In this document: positions 50,555-58,859 of the stretch, piece after piece
How positions within the stretch are numbered: the stretch's first letter is position 1
How the letters are laid out: every line of letters begins with the position of its first letter
NCBI RefSeq assembly: GCF_000317895.1
Contig: NC_019567.1
Location: 2,604,001-2,668,000, forward strand
Source: Bdellovibrio bacteriovorus str. Tiberius
GTDB lineage: Bacteria; Bdellovibrionota; Bdellovibrionia; Bdellovibrionales; Bdellovibrionaceae
Direction: 5' to 3'
DNA: 64,000 nt
The notes under the pieces: generated by a model
Database searches by the model: none
Told to the model about the DNA's origin: nothing
The model's input: only the letters and a program-made list of their open reading frames with translations
Program-made: the position numbers and the translations under genes

Positions 50555-52366
50555 TTATTTTGATCCCAGAGGTAGCGTAAAATAAAAGACTGATCCATGG
50601 CCGATTTCACTGGTAACTCCAATAGTTCCGCCCATTTTCTCGACCAGCTGTTTGCTGATACTCAAACCCAGTCCGGTACCGCCGAAGCGCCGCGTGATCG
50701 ATGAATCCCCTTGTGAAAAACGTGTAAAGAGCCACTGCATTTGATCTGGCGCCATGCCAATGCCTGTGTCCTTCACACCGACCCACAATTGATCATCGCT
50801 CACCTTCATCTGCACTCTGACTTCCCCGTGGGTGGTGAACTTCAAACCGTTCCCGATCAGATTGATCAGCACCTGCTGAAAGCGTGAGGCATCCCCGTTA
50901 ATCTTCTCGGGCACCTGCGGGTCGATATCCAATTTCAGATCCAGTTTCTTTTCCACGGCCTTGATCATCAGAATTTCAAAAGCCCGGCGGACGGATTCCC
51001 GTACGTTGAACGGAACTTTTTCAATCACCATCAAGCCGGACTCAATTTTGGAAATATCCAGAATATCATTAATCAAATTCAACAGGTTCGAGGAAGCCCG
51101 GGTCAGAATTGTCACAAACTGGCGCTGATCAGGGCTTAACTCTGTATCCAGCAACAATTCGGACATCCCCATGATTGAATTCATCGGGGTGCGAATTTCA
51201 TGACTCATATTTGCCAGAAACTCGGATTTGGCGCGGGTTCCGGCTTCGGCGGCCTCTTTGGCAGTTTCCAGCTCTTGCTGGTAACGATGAAGTTCGGTGA
51301 TGTCGGTGGACACCCCGGCAATGGCAATCAGATGGTCCCCTTCATCACGCAGCGGGAACTTTTCTGACAGATAATATCTTTGCGAGCCATCCACGAAAGT
51401 CAGACTTTCTTCATAGCTGCGCGGGCGCTGTTCTGCGATCAGCTGACTGTCGGAATCAGAAAAACGTTTTGCGTCTTCAACACCGAAAATTTCCTGGTCT
51501 GTTCTGCCAACCAGATCCGCACTGAGTTTTCCCACCAGCTGTTCAAACGTGGGACTGACCAGCAGATAACGACCGCCCAAGTCCTTGACGTACACAATGG
51601 CTGGCGACGACTGCAAAAACATCTTCAACAGGAACTGTTGATAGCGCAGCTCTTTTTCAAAGCTGCGTTTTTGCGCGACATCATACATCAGACCATAAAT
51701 CTGAACGATCTGCCCTTCTTGGCGCAAAGCTGTTCCCATCACTCGCGCTGGGAACACCCGCCCTTTGCCCGACCGAACCAGAACCTCGATATCATAATCT
51801 GTTCCGTGCTCCATCAGACGCTGATGGGTTTCGATCATCAGGGCGCGGTCTTTTTCCGCGATCATTTCAAAACCGCGCAAACGATCCAGATCGTAGGTTT
51901 GCGGATCCACCTCAAAAATGTCGTAAAGAGCGCGGGACCAGAAATGCCGGCCCGTAAGAACATCCATGCTCCAGGTTCCAATGGGACCTTCGGCGTTGGC
52001 CTGACCAGATATTTCGGTAAAGATTTTTTGTGGACTCGTGTCCTTCGCCACACAAAGAGCATCGTTGCCTGTCGGATCGTACTGATAGTTCCAGGAAAGA
52101 AACTTGTATTGGCCGTCCTTGCAACGATAACGCAAAAGGAAGTTTCGAATCACTTCGCCTTTTTGAATCTTGTCGTAACGACTGACAATGCTTTTGATAT
52201 CGTCCGGATGGATGAGGTCGCTGAAGCGCATTTGCATCAGCTCTTCGGTGGACCATCCCAGCACATCAGACCAAACATGATTCAGTTTCGTCGGACGCCA
52301 GTCTTCTCCAAAGACACCAACCATGTCATTGGACAATTCAAAGAGAGCGTCGTAACGGGATTCCAT
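50555..52366 (-). CDS. Soluble PAS-domain sensor histidine kinase
   Basis: 603 residues without membrane segments. Three PAS modules: about 1-115 (ELSNDMVGVFGEDW), 130-245 (WSMDVLTGRHFWSRALYDIF) and 255-370 (SSPAIVYVKDLGGRYLLVSPTFEQLVG). Then a short coiled coil and H-box SHEIRTPMNSI, with ATPase motifs NLIGNGLKFT, VKDTGIGM, FTRFSQGDSS and GGTGLGLSI. There is no receiver domain and no adjacent response regulator, so its partner is elsewhere. Signals are probably cytoplasmic (redox, ligand or light); no haem- or flavin-binding residue could be assigned. Confidence 0.93.
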   Translation of the reverse strand: MESRYDALFELSNDMVGVFGEDWRPTKLNHVWSDVLGWSTEELMQMRFSDLIHPDDIKSIVSRYDKIQKGEVIRNFLLRYRCKDGQYKFLSWNYQYDPTGNDALCVAKDTSPQKIFTEISGQANAEGPIGTWSMDVLTGRHFWSRALYDIFEVDPQTYDLDRLRGFEMIAEKDRALMIETHQRLMEHGTDYDIEVLVRSGKGRVFPARVMGTALRQEGQIVQIYGLMYDVAQKRSFEKELRYQQFLLKMFLQSSPAIVYVKDLGGRYLLVSPTFEQLVGKLSADLVGRTDQEIFGVEDAKRFSDSDSQLIAEQRPRSYEESLTFVDGSQRYYLSEKFPLRDEGDHLIAIAGVSTDITELHRYQQELETAKEAAEAGTRAKSEFLANMSHEIRTPMNSIMGMSELLLDTELSPDQRQFVTILTRASSNLLNLINDILDISKIESGLMVIEKVPFNVRESVRRAFEILMIKAVEKKLDLKLDIDPQVPEKINGDASRFQQVLINLIGNGLKFTTHGEVRVQMKVSDDQLWVGVKDTGIGMAPDQMQWLFTRFSQGDSSITRRFGGTGLGLSISKQLVEKMGGTIGVTSEIGHGSVFYFTLPLGSK

Positions 52367-52387
52367 TGAGAAATCTTAACAGGGTAA

Positions 52388-52421
52388 AAAACAAAAAAGC
52401 CACCTCATAATAAGATGGCTT
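52388..52421 (-). terminator. Intrinsic terminator of the antiporter gene
   Basis: Minus-strand stem AAGCCA/TGGCTT, extended by an inner pair, followed by TTTTTTGTTTTTT. Confidence 0.85.
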
Positions 52422-52450
52422 CCCAAGTTAGGACCTCTGAATTTCAGTGT

Positions 52451-53740
52451 CTATAACATCCATAAACAAATCACCGCCACCGCCGTAGGCACCAGGGCTG
52501 CAATCAGCAGGTTCAATGGCTTAATACCACCTGGGAACTTATGGCTTAAGATGGAATACCCCGCTGCGTTCGGCGCATTGGCAATAATCGTAAGTCCACC
52601 CCCGGCGATGGCACCTGCGACCAGTGCGTATTTGCTGGCATCAGTTAGCCCTTCGACCTGTGACCCCAGATACGTCAGTGCCGCATTATCGGTGATAGCA
52701 GTCAAACCCACCGCACCTTTGAACAACAAAAGATCACTCATACTGCCCAGCAAGGGAGCCAGCCACCATTTCTGGAACGCACCAAACTGAATGATACCAC
52801 CCAGGAACATTGCCACCAGCAGACTTTCCTTCAAGCGCAAAGAATCCTGATAACGCTGAGTCACCGCCGCCACGCCCAGGAACAGCAGGAAGATTCCCAT
52901 AAAGGCATTCTGATAGTGGGCCGTCACCACAATCCCCGTCAGAAACAACAAATGAACCAGTGTCACCGGCACCGGGATCGCCGCCTGCGAACCAGCCAGA
53001 CGAGTTTCCACTTCACGCAAAGTGATGCAGCCTTCGGTCAGCTGTTTGCGGAAGACCGCAATCAAAAGAACCGTGTTGATCACAACCGCAATCGCACTTT
53101 TCCATCCGAAATGAGACATGACAAAAGCAAAGTCCCAGTTCCACTTACCGGCCACCATCAAAATCGGAGGTGCTGCAAACGGAGTCAGCGCACCGCCAAT
53201 GGAAATATTCACGAACAGCACGGCAATAAGCCCGTAAATCAGTTTGCTGCTTTCTTTTTGCAGCATCGAGTTCAGCATAAATGCCGTCACGGTCATTGCC
53301 GCAGGCTCGGTGATGAAACTGCCGCTCAAAGGCCCCAGAATCAGCACGACAAAAATATCCGTCAGAACCGCTGGCGTGCGAAAGACTTTTTGAATCAAAG
53401 ATGAAATGAACAAAATACCTTTGCGTCCCGCCGCCAGAACCGGCCGTGTTGAACACACAACCATGATGGCAAAAATAAAGAACGGCTCAATAAAGTTCAG
53501 CTTGCTCTGATAATCCAGTGCGGTTGTCCAACCCTCCAGACTGATAAAAATCGCCATGAAGATGGCAGCCCAGATGGCAAACACCGCCTCGATTTCACCT
53601 AATAGATGAAGAAAATTGCTCCACAATGAATCTTTGGGAAAGTGATGGGACCAGGCCAAGATACGCCCCACCATGAAGGTGTGAATGACCGCCAGTGCAA
53701 ACAAAATAGTTCCGATGAGTTCAATCGTTGTGTATGTCAT
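52451..53740 (-). CDS. Putative Na+/H+ antiporter family membrane protein
   Basis: 429 residues with about 10-12 hydrophobic segments. The GPLSGSFITEPAAMTVTAFML and GAVGLTAITDNAALTYLGSQ repeats, each with an acidic residue in a broken helix, resemble the ion-transporter superfamily and the putative Na+/H+ antiporter family (Na_H_antiport_3). Transport of sodium or another ion is inferred from family only. It lies between the PAS kinase and the Cys-rich secreted genes, monocistronic. Confidence 0.88.
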   Translation of the reverse strand: MTYTTIELIGTILFALAVIHTFMVGRILAWSHHFPKDSLWSNFLHLLGEIEAVFAIWAAIFMAIFISLEGWTTALDYQSKLNFIEPFFIFAIMVVCSTRPVLAAGRKGILFISSLIQKVFRTPAVLTDIFVVLILGPLSGSFITEPAAMTVTAFMLNSMLQKESSKLIYGLIAVLFVNISIGGALTPFAAPPILMVAGKWNWDFAFVMSHFGWKSAIAVVINTVLLIAVFRKQLTEGCITLREVETRLAGSQAAIPVPVTLVHLLFLTGIVVTAHYQNAFMGIFLLFLGVAAVTQRYQDSLRLKESLLVAMFLGGIIQFGAFQKWWLAPLLGSMSDLLLFKGAVGLTAITDNAALTYLGSQVEGLTDASKYALVAGAIAGGGLTIIANAPNAAGYSILSHKFPGGIKPLNLLIAALVPTAVAVICLWML

Positions 53741-53823
53741 TCAGACATACTACACAGAGACAAAAACCCGTGCCAAACAGAACCGGAAAAACCCGGTGCG
53801 ATTTTGCTCCGAGTCCAATTCCG

Positions 53824-54120
53824 CTATTTCTTGACACAAGCTCCCTGGCGGCAGGCCTGGTCAGGCGCGCACAGGATTTCTTTTTCGATGATTTCGCCCT
53901 GCTGACACGCAAACTCCAAAAGTTTCTGCGAATCCAGGCATCGATCAAATTCTTTCACCACCTGACGATAGCAGCTGTCCCCAAGGCAGTTTTCATCACC
54001 CAGTGAATAAATGACTTTACCTGCGGATTCAGGAATCAGGCCCTGATCTGAGTCCTTGCAGACTTTGGCGTGAGCCACCGACGCCGACATCACCAATGCA
54101 ATCAACAGGGTTCTCATCAT
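53824..54120 (-). CDS. Small Cys-rich secreted protein
   Basis: 98 residues: signal peptide (1-18), then 80 residues with eight cysteines (KVCKD, NCLGDSCYR, DRCLDS, EFACQQ, LCAPDQACRQGACV), an even number consistent with four disulfides. No family recognised. Its start overlaps the stop of the next Cys-rich gene (ATGA), so the two are made together. Confidence 0.83.
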   Translation of the reverse strand: MMRTLLIALVMSASVAHAKVCKDSDQGLIPESAGKVIYSLGDENCLGDSCYRQVVKEFDRCLDSQKLLEFACQQGEIIEKEILCAPDQACRQGACVKK

Positions 54121-54848
54121 TGTGCCACCTCACAGCTGAAAGTTTTGGTCAGCTTGGCTTGAGTCTGCCACTCACGATCCTTTTTCGGAGAACCGCACTG
54201 CACTGCCAACTCCAGATCCACCGCACACTCGCCTTTGCCCGTACTTTGGGTTTTCAGGCGGATGACGGAGGAATACGAACACGGTGATTTGCACTTGGAG
54301 TCTTCCAGAAAAGAACCCAGTTCATTTTCACCCATCAATGTTTCCTGTGCATAAGTGGTGGCCGCTTCCTGACACTTTTTAGAATCCGCACGCATCCGGA
54401 ATGATTTTTTGAAATAGTCCCCGCTCTGCCCGATGGCGAATCGCTGCTGCTCTGAAGAACTGAGCTTCAGGGCTGTGTATTGATCCGGACACGATGCGTG
54501 CTTCACCACTGCGGTGGGCTGTGTGGCAATCTCAACCACTGGTGCATTGATGCGTGAGCAGCCGCCAGGACAGCCACCCGCCTCTGCCAAAAAGGCTTTC
54601 TGCATGCCTTCCATTTTCTCAAACAGAGACTTCATCTTGCCCGAGGCACTTAAGATGCCATAGGTGATGGCTGGCACCGAATCGGTTTTGGCCGGCGCAT
54701 TCACTTTGCAGTGAGACTGATTGGATTTATTAAGTTCGTCGCAAATACTTTGCAGATCCTTGACCGTGCTTTTGGACTGAGGGCAGCTTTCCTGCGCTTC
54801 CGCTGCGAAGGCTGCAATGAGGACCAGTAAAATAAGAACTGTTTTCAT
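54117..54848 (-). CDS. Cys-rich secreted protein
   Basis: 243 residues with a signal peptide (about 1-19). Many cysteines in pairs (GGCPGGCSR, SKCKSPCSY, ESCPQ, SICDEL, QSHCKV) and a beta-rich C-terminus. No known domain. It is the upstream member of a two-gene unit with the 98-residue Cys-rich protein, and 98 bases downstream of the secreted nuclease gene on the same strand. A shared extracellular role is plausible. Confidence 0.84.
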   Translation of the reverse strand: MKTVLILLVLIAAFAAEAQESCPQSKSTVKDLQSICDELNKSNQSHCKVNAPAKTDSVPAITYGILSASGKMKSLFEKMEGMQKAFLAEAGGCPGGCSRINAPVVEIATQPTAVVKHASCPDQYTALKLSSSEQQRFAIGQSGDYFKKSFRMRADSKKCQEAATTYAQETLMGENELGSFLEDSKCKSPCSYSSVIRLKTQSTGKGECAVDLELAVQCGSPKKDREWQTQAKLTKTFSCEVAQ

Positions 54849-54946
54849 GGGGTTCTTATCGGCACCCCGACCGCGGATTTAAGGGATTTCAGGCCGAAAT
54901 CCGTTCCTTATTGGTTTCTTAATCTTTCCATATTCTCAGAGCGAAC

Positions 54947-55792
54947 CTATTGGCACAGAGCCATATTATCACTCATAAACTGACGCTGATTCTGAAGGTC
55001 GGCTTCGCTATAAACGAATTCATTCAAATCACAGCGGTTCTCGCTGGCCAGTCGTAAAACGGTGTCTTTTTCAGGTGGTGTTAACCCCAGGGACCAGATC
55101 ATTTTCACTTTCAACCACTGCACCAGGTACTGACAACGATAGGCCGGATTCGGTGGCATGTAACCTTCCGGAGTTTTATCACTCTTGGAGGCGTTTTCTT
55201 TTCCGAACACCGACAGCAGATGGAATTCATTGCCCAGATAATTGGAATAAAGACAGCGCTTCGTGCGATTCCATTTGTGGGCTCCGCTGATGTAAGCATT
55301 CTTCAGCGGAACGAAGTGATCAACCTGAATGTCACTGGCGCGGGAATACTGACGATCCCCATACGGATCCTGCCACTTCCCCGTGGAGACCGTGCAACCG
55401 TTAGAGGCAAAATCCACCGGCACATCTGAATCACGCATCAAAACTTTGGCGCGTGTGTTGTAGCAGTTTTCATCGCGATGATCATTCAGCCAGCCACCGA
55501 AGTGTTTGGCGCGATTGTAGCGTTCCCCGACATTTCCATATCCATCGGTGTGATGATCAAAACGCACCAGTGAATAAATTCGGCTGCGCAGTTCAGTGAA
55601 AAATTCTTCGTTTTCGTGCAGCAGATTTTGAGCTGCTTCCCAGGGGCCCGTGAAATTTTCAGAATTAGCAGAAAGGGATTCCCTGACTGTGTAATAGTCA
55701 TCGAAACGGGGGTTGGCGAGATTTTCTTCTGCCAGGGCCTTTGAAATTCCCGAGGTGGCCACCAACATCATCACAAGAAACGTTTTCTTCAT
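54947..55792 (-). CDS. Secreted HNH nuclease, DUF1524 type
   Basis: 281 residues with a signal peptide (1-21). The DUF1524 HNH core is visible: DIQVDHFVPLKNAYISGAHKW, then NEFHLLSVFGKENASKSDKTPEGYMPPN. It has the Asp-His pair, central Asn/His and the SKSDK-x-P-x2-Y-x-PP end. Several cysteines suggest an oxidising compartment. Such enzymes degrade DNA outside the cytoplasm; in a predator this could recycle prey DNA. GGAGAC ribosome site. Confidence 0.92.
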   Translation of the reverse strand: MKKTFLVMMLVATSGISKALAEENLANPRFDDYYTVRESLSANSENFTGPWEAAQNLLHENEEFFTELRSRIYSLVRFDHHTDGYGNVGERYNRAKHFGGWLNDHRDENCYNTRAKVLMRDSDVPVDFASNGCTVSTGKWQDPYGDRQYSRASDIQVDHFVPLKNAYISGAHKWNRTKRCLYSNYLGNEFHLLSVFGKENASKSDKTPEGYMPPNPAYRCQYLVQWLKVKMIWSLGLTPPEKDTVLRLASENRCDLNEFVYSEADLQNQRQFMSDNMALCQ

Positions 55793-55908
55793 GAAGTCTC
55801 CAAATCCTTTTAGAGCATCGTTGTTTCCTTATTAGAAAAGGGATTCGGGGCCTTGGCAAAGAGTTTATTTGTTAGACTTCTGTTAACGGCTCCGCTACAA
55901 ATCCAATT

Positions 55909-56901
55909 ATGTTACGCGTCGGCCGATTCCGCCATCGTCTGTTGGAAGACGAATTCCTCCAAAAACAAAGCCCGCTGGCCCACAAGTGCCTGCAGGTTTT
56001 CATGCGTCTGTGGCAGAGCAAATCCTTGTCTGACGCGGAAATCGCGGCAATTTACATTTTGATATTCAGCTTTTTGCGCCGCCCGAAAGACTTTCTGGGG
56101 GGCCCGCACAACCAGCCGCTGGCAACCCTTCCGGTCAATTCACGAATCAGCTGTCAGACCTTTTTCGAGTTGCTGCAAAAAGAGCTTCCTGAAGACCTGC
56201 GTCAGGCCAAGTCCCTGGCCCGCTTTCAGCGCCCCGACGATCTTTTAAGCTATTTCTGTGCCCACAGCTGGCGCTCTATTCCACTGTCCGTCGCGCAATC
56301 ACTGATGGCGTGGGAAAACGGCCAGTACCCGCTGCGTCTGCTGTCTTATGTCCCAACACCAAAAGAGGTCTTGAGCATGCAGACCGAAGGGCAACGCTGC
56401 GTTTCGATGCTGCAGGATCTGACGGAAATGCAGGAATTCGTCGAAGAAGGCCGTGATGTTCTGGGTTTCATTGTGCATGACCTGATTCACGCGGATCATT
56501 TTTTTGCAGATCCCGTGAAGGCCCGCGCACAAATTGAATTCAGCCGCCGCTTGATGGTGGTGTTTGGTTTCCACGACATTCAGGGGATGCTGCAAACCGA
56601 TGCCGTCTTTAAAAAGGAGTTTGAGTATCTGATGTCAGATATGAACTCTTTCCCGCTGCATTTGCTTAAAACCTTCAAGGCCGTACTTTTGGGCTACTTC
56701 AAACGGCGTGAAGGCTTGGCCATGACTGAGGCACTTTCAGAGGCCACAGAAGCTGAATTTCAGCGTTTGTACGAGTCCAGCCTGAAAATCTGGGAATTGC
56801 CGCTGGAAGCTCACAGTGCGGCCCAGCGCTTGAATACGCCCCTGTTCCAAGGTCTCGATGACAGCCTTTTGTTGCACTCAGCCCTGCTGCAGTATCAATA
56901 A
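55909..56901 (+). CDS. Conserved-looking cytoplasmic protein of unknown function
   Basis: 330 residues, mostly helical, no signal peptide. The only striking motif is VLGFIVHDLIHADHFF (about 185-200), with three His and two Asp in a helix, which could bind a metal. Coding character is good across the whole frame. No ribosome site is visible at the ATG. It is 41 bases ahead of the first Crp/Fnr regulator; a functional link is possible but unproven. Confidence 0.78.
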   Translation: MLRVGRFRHRLLEDEFLQKQSPLAHKCLQVFMRLWQSKSLSDAEIAAIYILIFSFLRRPKDFLGGPHNQPLATLPVNSRISCQTFFELLQKELPEDLRQAKSLARFQRPDDLLSYFCAHSWRSIPLSVAQSLMAWENGQYPLRLLSYVPTPKEVLSMQTEGQRCVSMLQDLTEMQEFVEEGRDVLGFIVHDLIHADHFFADPVKARAQIEFSRRLMVVFGFHDIQGMLQTDAVFKKEFEYLMSDMNSFPLHLLKTFKAVLLGYFKRREGLAMTEALSEATEAEFQRLYESSLKIWELPLEAHSAAQRLNTPLFQGLDDSLLLHSALLQYQ

Positions 56902-56942
56902 ACTTTCATGACGAAAAAGGCTTTTTCTGATAGACTGCCCCT

Positions 56943-57644
56943 ATGTCGATCAAAAAAGAATGCAGCCCTCAATCCACCCCAGAAAACTGCAAAACATGTG
57001 GCAACCGCCTTGATAGCATCCTGTGCTCCAATCCGGATGTTTTGCTTATGGTGGAAAAGGCGCGCGTTTCCTGCCGCTTTAAAGCAGGTCAGATGATCTT
57101 CTATTCCGGCAACGATCCGCTGGGAATTTTCACCATTCAGTCCGGCCTGGTAAAACTGGAAGTGACGTCCGCCTCGGGCGCGGCGCACACTCTGCGTTTG
57201 GTGGGTCCTGGCGGCACCCTGGGTTACCGCTCGCTGTTTGCCAACGAGCCTTATCACGCTTCTGCCGTCGCGGTGGAAGACTGTGAACTCTGCTTTGTTC
57301 CCAAAGCCGAGATCATGAACATTTTCAAAAATCATCCTGATCTGGCGATGAAACTTTTGTCCCATATCTCCAAAGACCTGCGTCTGGCTGAAGAAAAATG
57401 GATGGATCAAATGGACAAAGGAGCTTCCGAGCGTATCGCCGAAGCTTTGTTGTTCCTGCAAGATCATTTCGCCCATCAGAACTGGACCCGCCGTGAAATC
57501 GCCCAGTGGGCCGGGACGACACCTGAAACCGTCATCCGCACTTTGTCGCAATTTGAAAAAGACGGCCTGATTGACCAGACTGATGGTCGCAGCATCCGCA
57601 TTCTGTCCAAAGATAAACTGCGCGATCGCGCGGAAATCCGCTAA
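56943..57644 (+). CDS. Crp/Fnr-family regulator with N-terminal cysteine cluster
   Basis: 233 residues. Cys7, Cys16, Cys19 and Cys28 precede a cyclic-nucleotide-like beta-roll (about 45-130), dimer helix and a helix-turn-helix (about 175-205, REIAQWAGTTPETVIRTLSQ). FNR carries a similar N-terminal cluster plus one internal Cys for an oxygen-sensing [4Fe-4S] centre; internal Cys residues here lie in EDCELCF. Spacing differs from E. coli FNR, so cluster binding is inference. It is followed 12 bases later by another regulator of the same family. Confidence 0.92.
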   Translation: MSIKKECSPQSTPENCKTCGNRLDSILCSNPDVLLMVEKARVSCRFKAGQMIFYSGNDPLGIFTIQSGLVKLEVTSASGAAHTLRLVGPGGTLGYRSLFANEPYHASAVAVEDCELCFVPKAEIMNIFKNHPDLAMKLLSHISKDLRLAEEKWMDQMDKGASERIAEALLFLQDHFAHQNWTRREIAQWAGTTPETVIRTLSQFEKDGLIDQTDGRSIRILSKDKLRDRAEIR

Positions 57645-57656
57645 CGGCAGGTTGTT

Positions 57657-58301
57657 ATGGAAAAGCGCTTTATCGACAACTGTCCGATCTGCTCCACTCA
57701 GGAAGAAAACGTCACTGAACAAATCCTTTCTGTGATTCAGAAAAAAACCTTTGCCAAGAATGCCTTGGTTTTTGAGCAGGAAGAAGAATCCAGAGGTTTG
57801 TTCTTAATCACCAAAGGTGTGGTGAAAATCTCCAAGATCTCCCCTGCCGGAAAAGAAATTGTTCTGGGCCTTTTGAGTGCCGGAAAAACTTTTGGTGAAG
57901 GCAGTCTGCTGGGGCAGGATCGTCAAGCCGACACCGCCACAACCACCGAACCCACCGAAGTTCTTTATCTGCCGAAAAAAGACCTGCAGGCCATTCTGGA
58001 CAAGAACCCCCTGCTGTATCAATCCGTGGTGGCTTCTTTGGTCCGCTGGATGGCAAACCTGAATAACGTCATTGAAAACATCAACACACCTTCCGCAAAA
58101 GAACGTGTGTGGACTTATCTGTGCCGACTGCAATCCGAGCAGAACAAAGATCTGCTGCAATTAAGCGGCAAAAAGCACGAAGTGGCCCTGATGCTGGGAC
58201 TCAGACCCGAAACATTTTCACGTGCCCTGGCGGAACTTGAAAGTGACGGCCAGATCAAGATGAATCACAAACAGATTCAAATTCTGCAAAGCTCCAAATA
58301 A
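57657..58301 (+). CDS. Crp/Fnr-family regulator
   Basis: 214 residues. Cys9 and Cys12 (NCPIC) then a beta-roll domain (about 30-120) and helix-turn-helix EVALMLGLRPETFSRALAELE. The recognition helix ETFSR keeps the Glu, Ser and Arg positions by which FNR reads TTGAT half-sites. Two N-terminal Cys are too few for a classical cluster without partners. It precedes nrdG with a TGAT-N4-ATCA palindrome between them. Confidence 0.92.
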   Translation: MEKRFIDNCPICSTQEENVTEQILSVIQKKTFAKNALVFEQEEESRGLFLITKGVVKISKISPAGKEIVLGLLSAGKTFGEGSLLGQDRQADTATTTEPTEVLYLPKKDLQAILDKNPLLYQSVVASLVRWMANLNNVIENINTPSAKERVWTYLCRLQSEQNKDLLQLSGKKHEVALMLGLRPETFSRALAELESDGQIKMNHKQIQILQSSK

Positions 58302-58307
58302 TTCTTC

Positions 58308-58327
58308 AGGATGATGCCGATCATCCT
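58308..58327. promoter_or_regulatory. FNR-like palindrome before nrdG
   Basis: AGGATGAT-GCCG-ATCATCCT, a perfect 8+4+8 palindrome containing the TGAT-N4-ATCA core, about 75 bases before the nrdG start. It may double as a weak terminator for the regulator gene. Confidence 0.55.
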
Positions 58328-58391
58328 TTCCCCTTTTTAGGGATGCCACGAAAGTCCGGCCCGATATCCTTGTTGTATCGGGAGGCTTGCA

Positions 58392-58859
58392 GTGAACATC
58401 TACAAGTACGACATCGTCTTCCAGGAAGTGCCGGATCATGTGTCCCTGGCGTTCTATGTTTGTGGCTGCCCGCTGAAATGCCCGGGCTGCCATTCCCCCG
58501 AGCTATGGACTGAAAAAACCGGCACGCCTTTAACCACGGAACTGCTGCAGCAGCTGATCACACGTTACCGTGGCAGGATCACTTGCGTTCTGTTTCTGGG
58601 TGGAGAATGGCATGAAGCCGAGCTCTGTCAGTTTTTAAAAGTCTGCCATCACAATCATCTTCACACGGCCCTTTACACGGGCCTGACCGAGGTTTCAGTT
58701 CGTTTGCTTGAAGGTCTTGATTACCTGAAGACCGGCCCCTGGGTCCGCGCTTTGGGTGGCCTTGATTCCCCCACAACAAACCAGGTCTTTCGGGATCTGC
58801 GCACCGGTAAAATTCTAAATCATCTTTTTCAACACAACACAAAGGAGCCCTCCCTATGA
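58392..58859 (+). CDS. nrdG: Anaerobic ribonucleotide reductase activating enzyme
   Basis: 155 residues, GTG start behind GGAGG. Radical SAM motif CPLKCPGC (CxxxCxxC) near residues 26-33 binds the [4Fe-4S] cluster that cleaves S-adenosylmethionine and installs the glycyl radical on NrdD. FLGGEWHEAEL is the typical GGE segment. It overlaps nrdD by four bases (ATGA); the order nrdG-nrdD is reversed relative to E. coli. Confidence 0.95.
   Translation: MNIYKYDIVFQEVPDHVSLAFYVCGCPLKCPGCHSPELWTEKTGTPLTTELLQQLITRYRGRITCVLFLGGEWHEAELCQFLKVCHHNHLHTALYTGLTEVSVRLLEGLDYLKTGPWVRALGGLDSPTTNQVFRDLRTGKILNHLFQHNTKEPSL

Noticed and set aside
56895-57722. Minus-strand frame of 275 codons opposite the first Crp/Fnr gene
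   Set aside because: Shadow of two genuine regulator genes; low-complexity Phe/Gly/Gln content.
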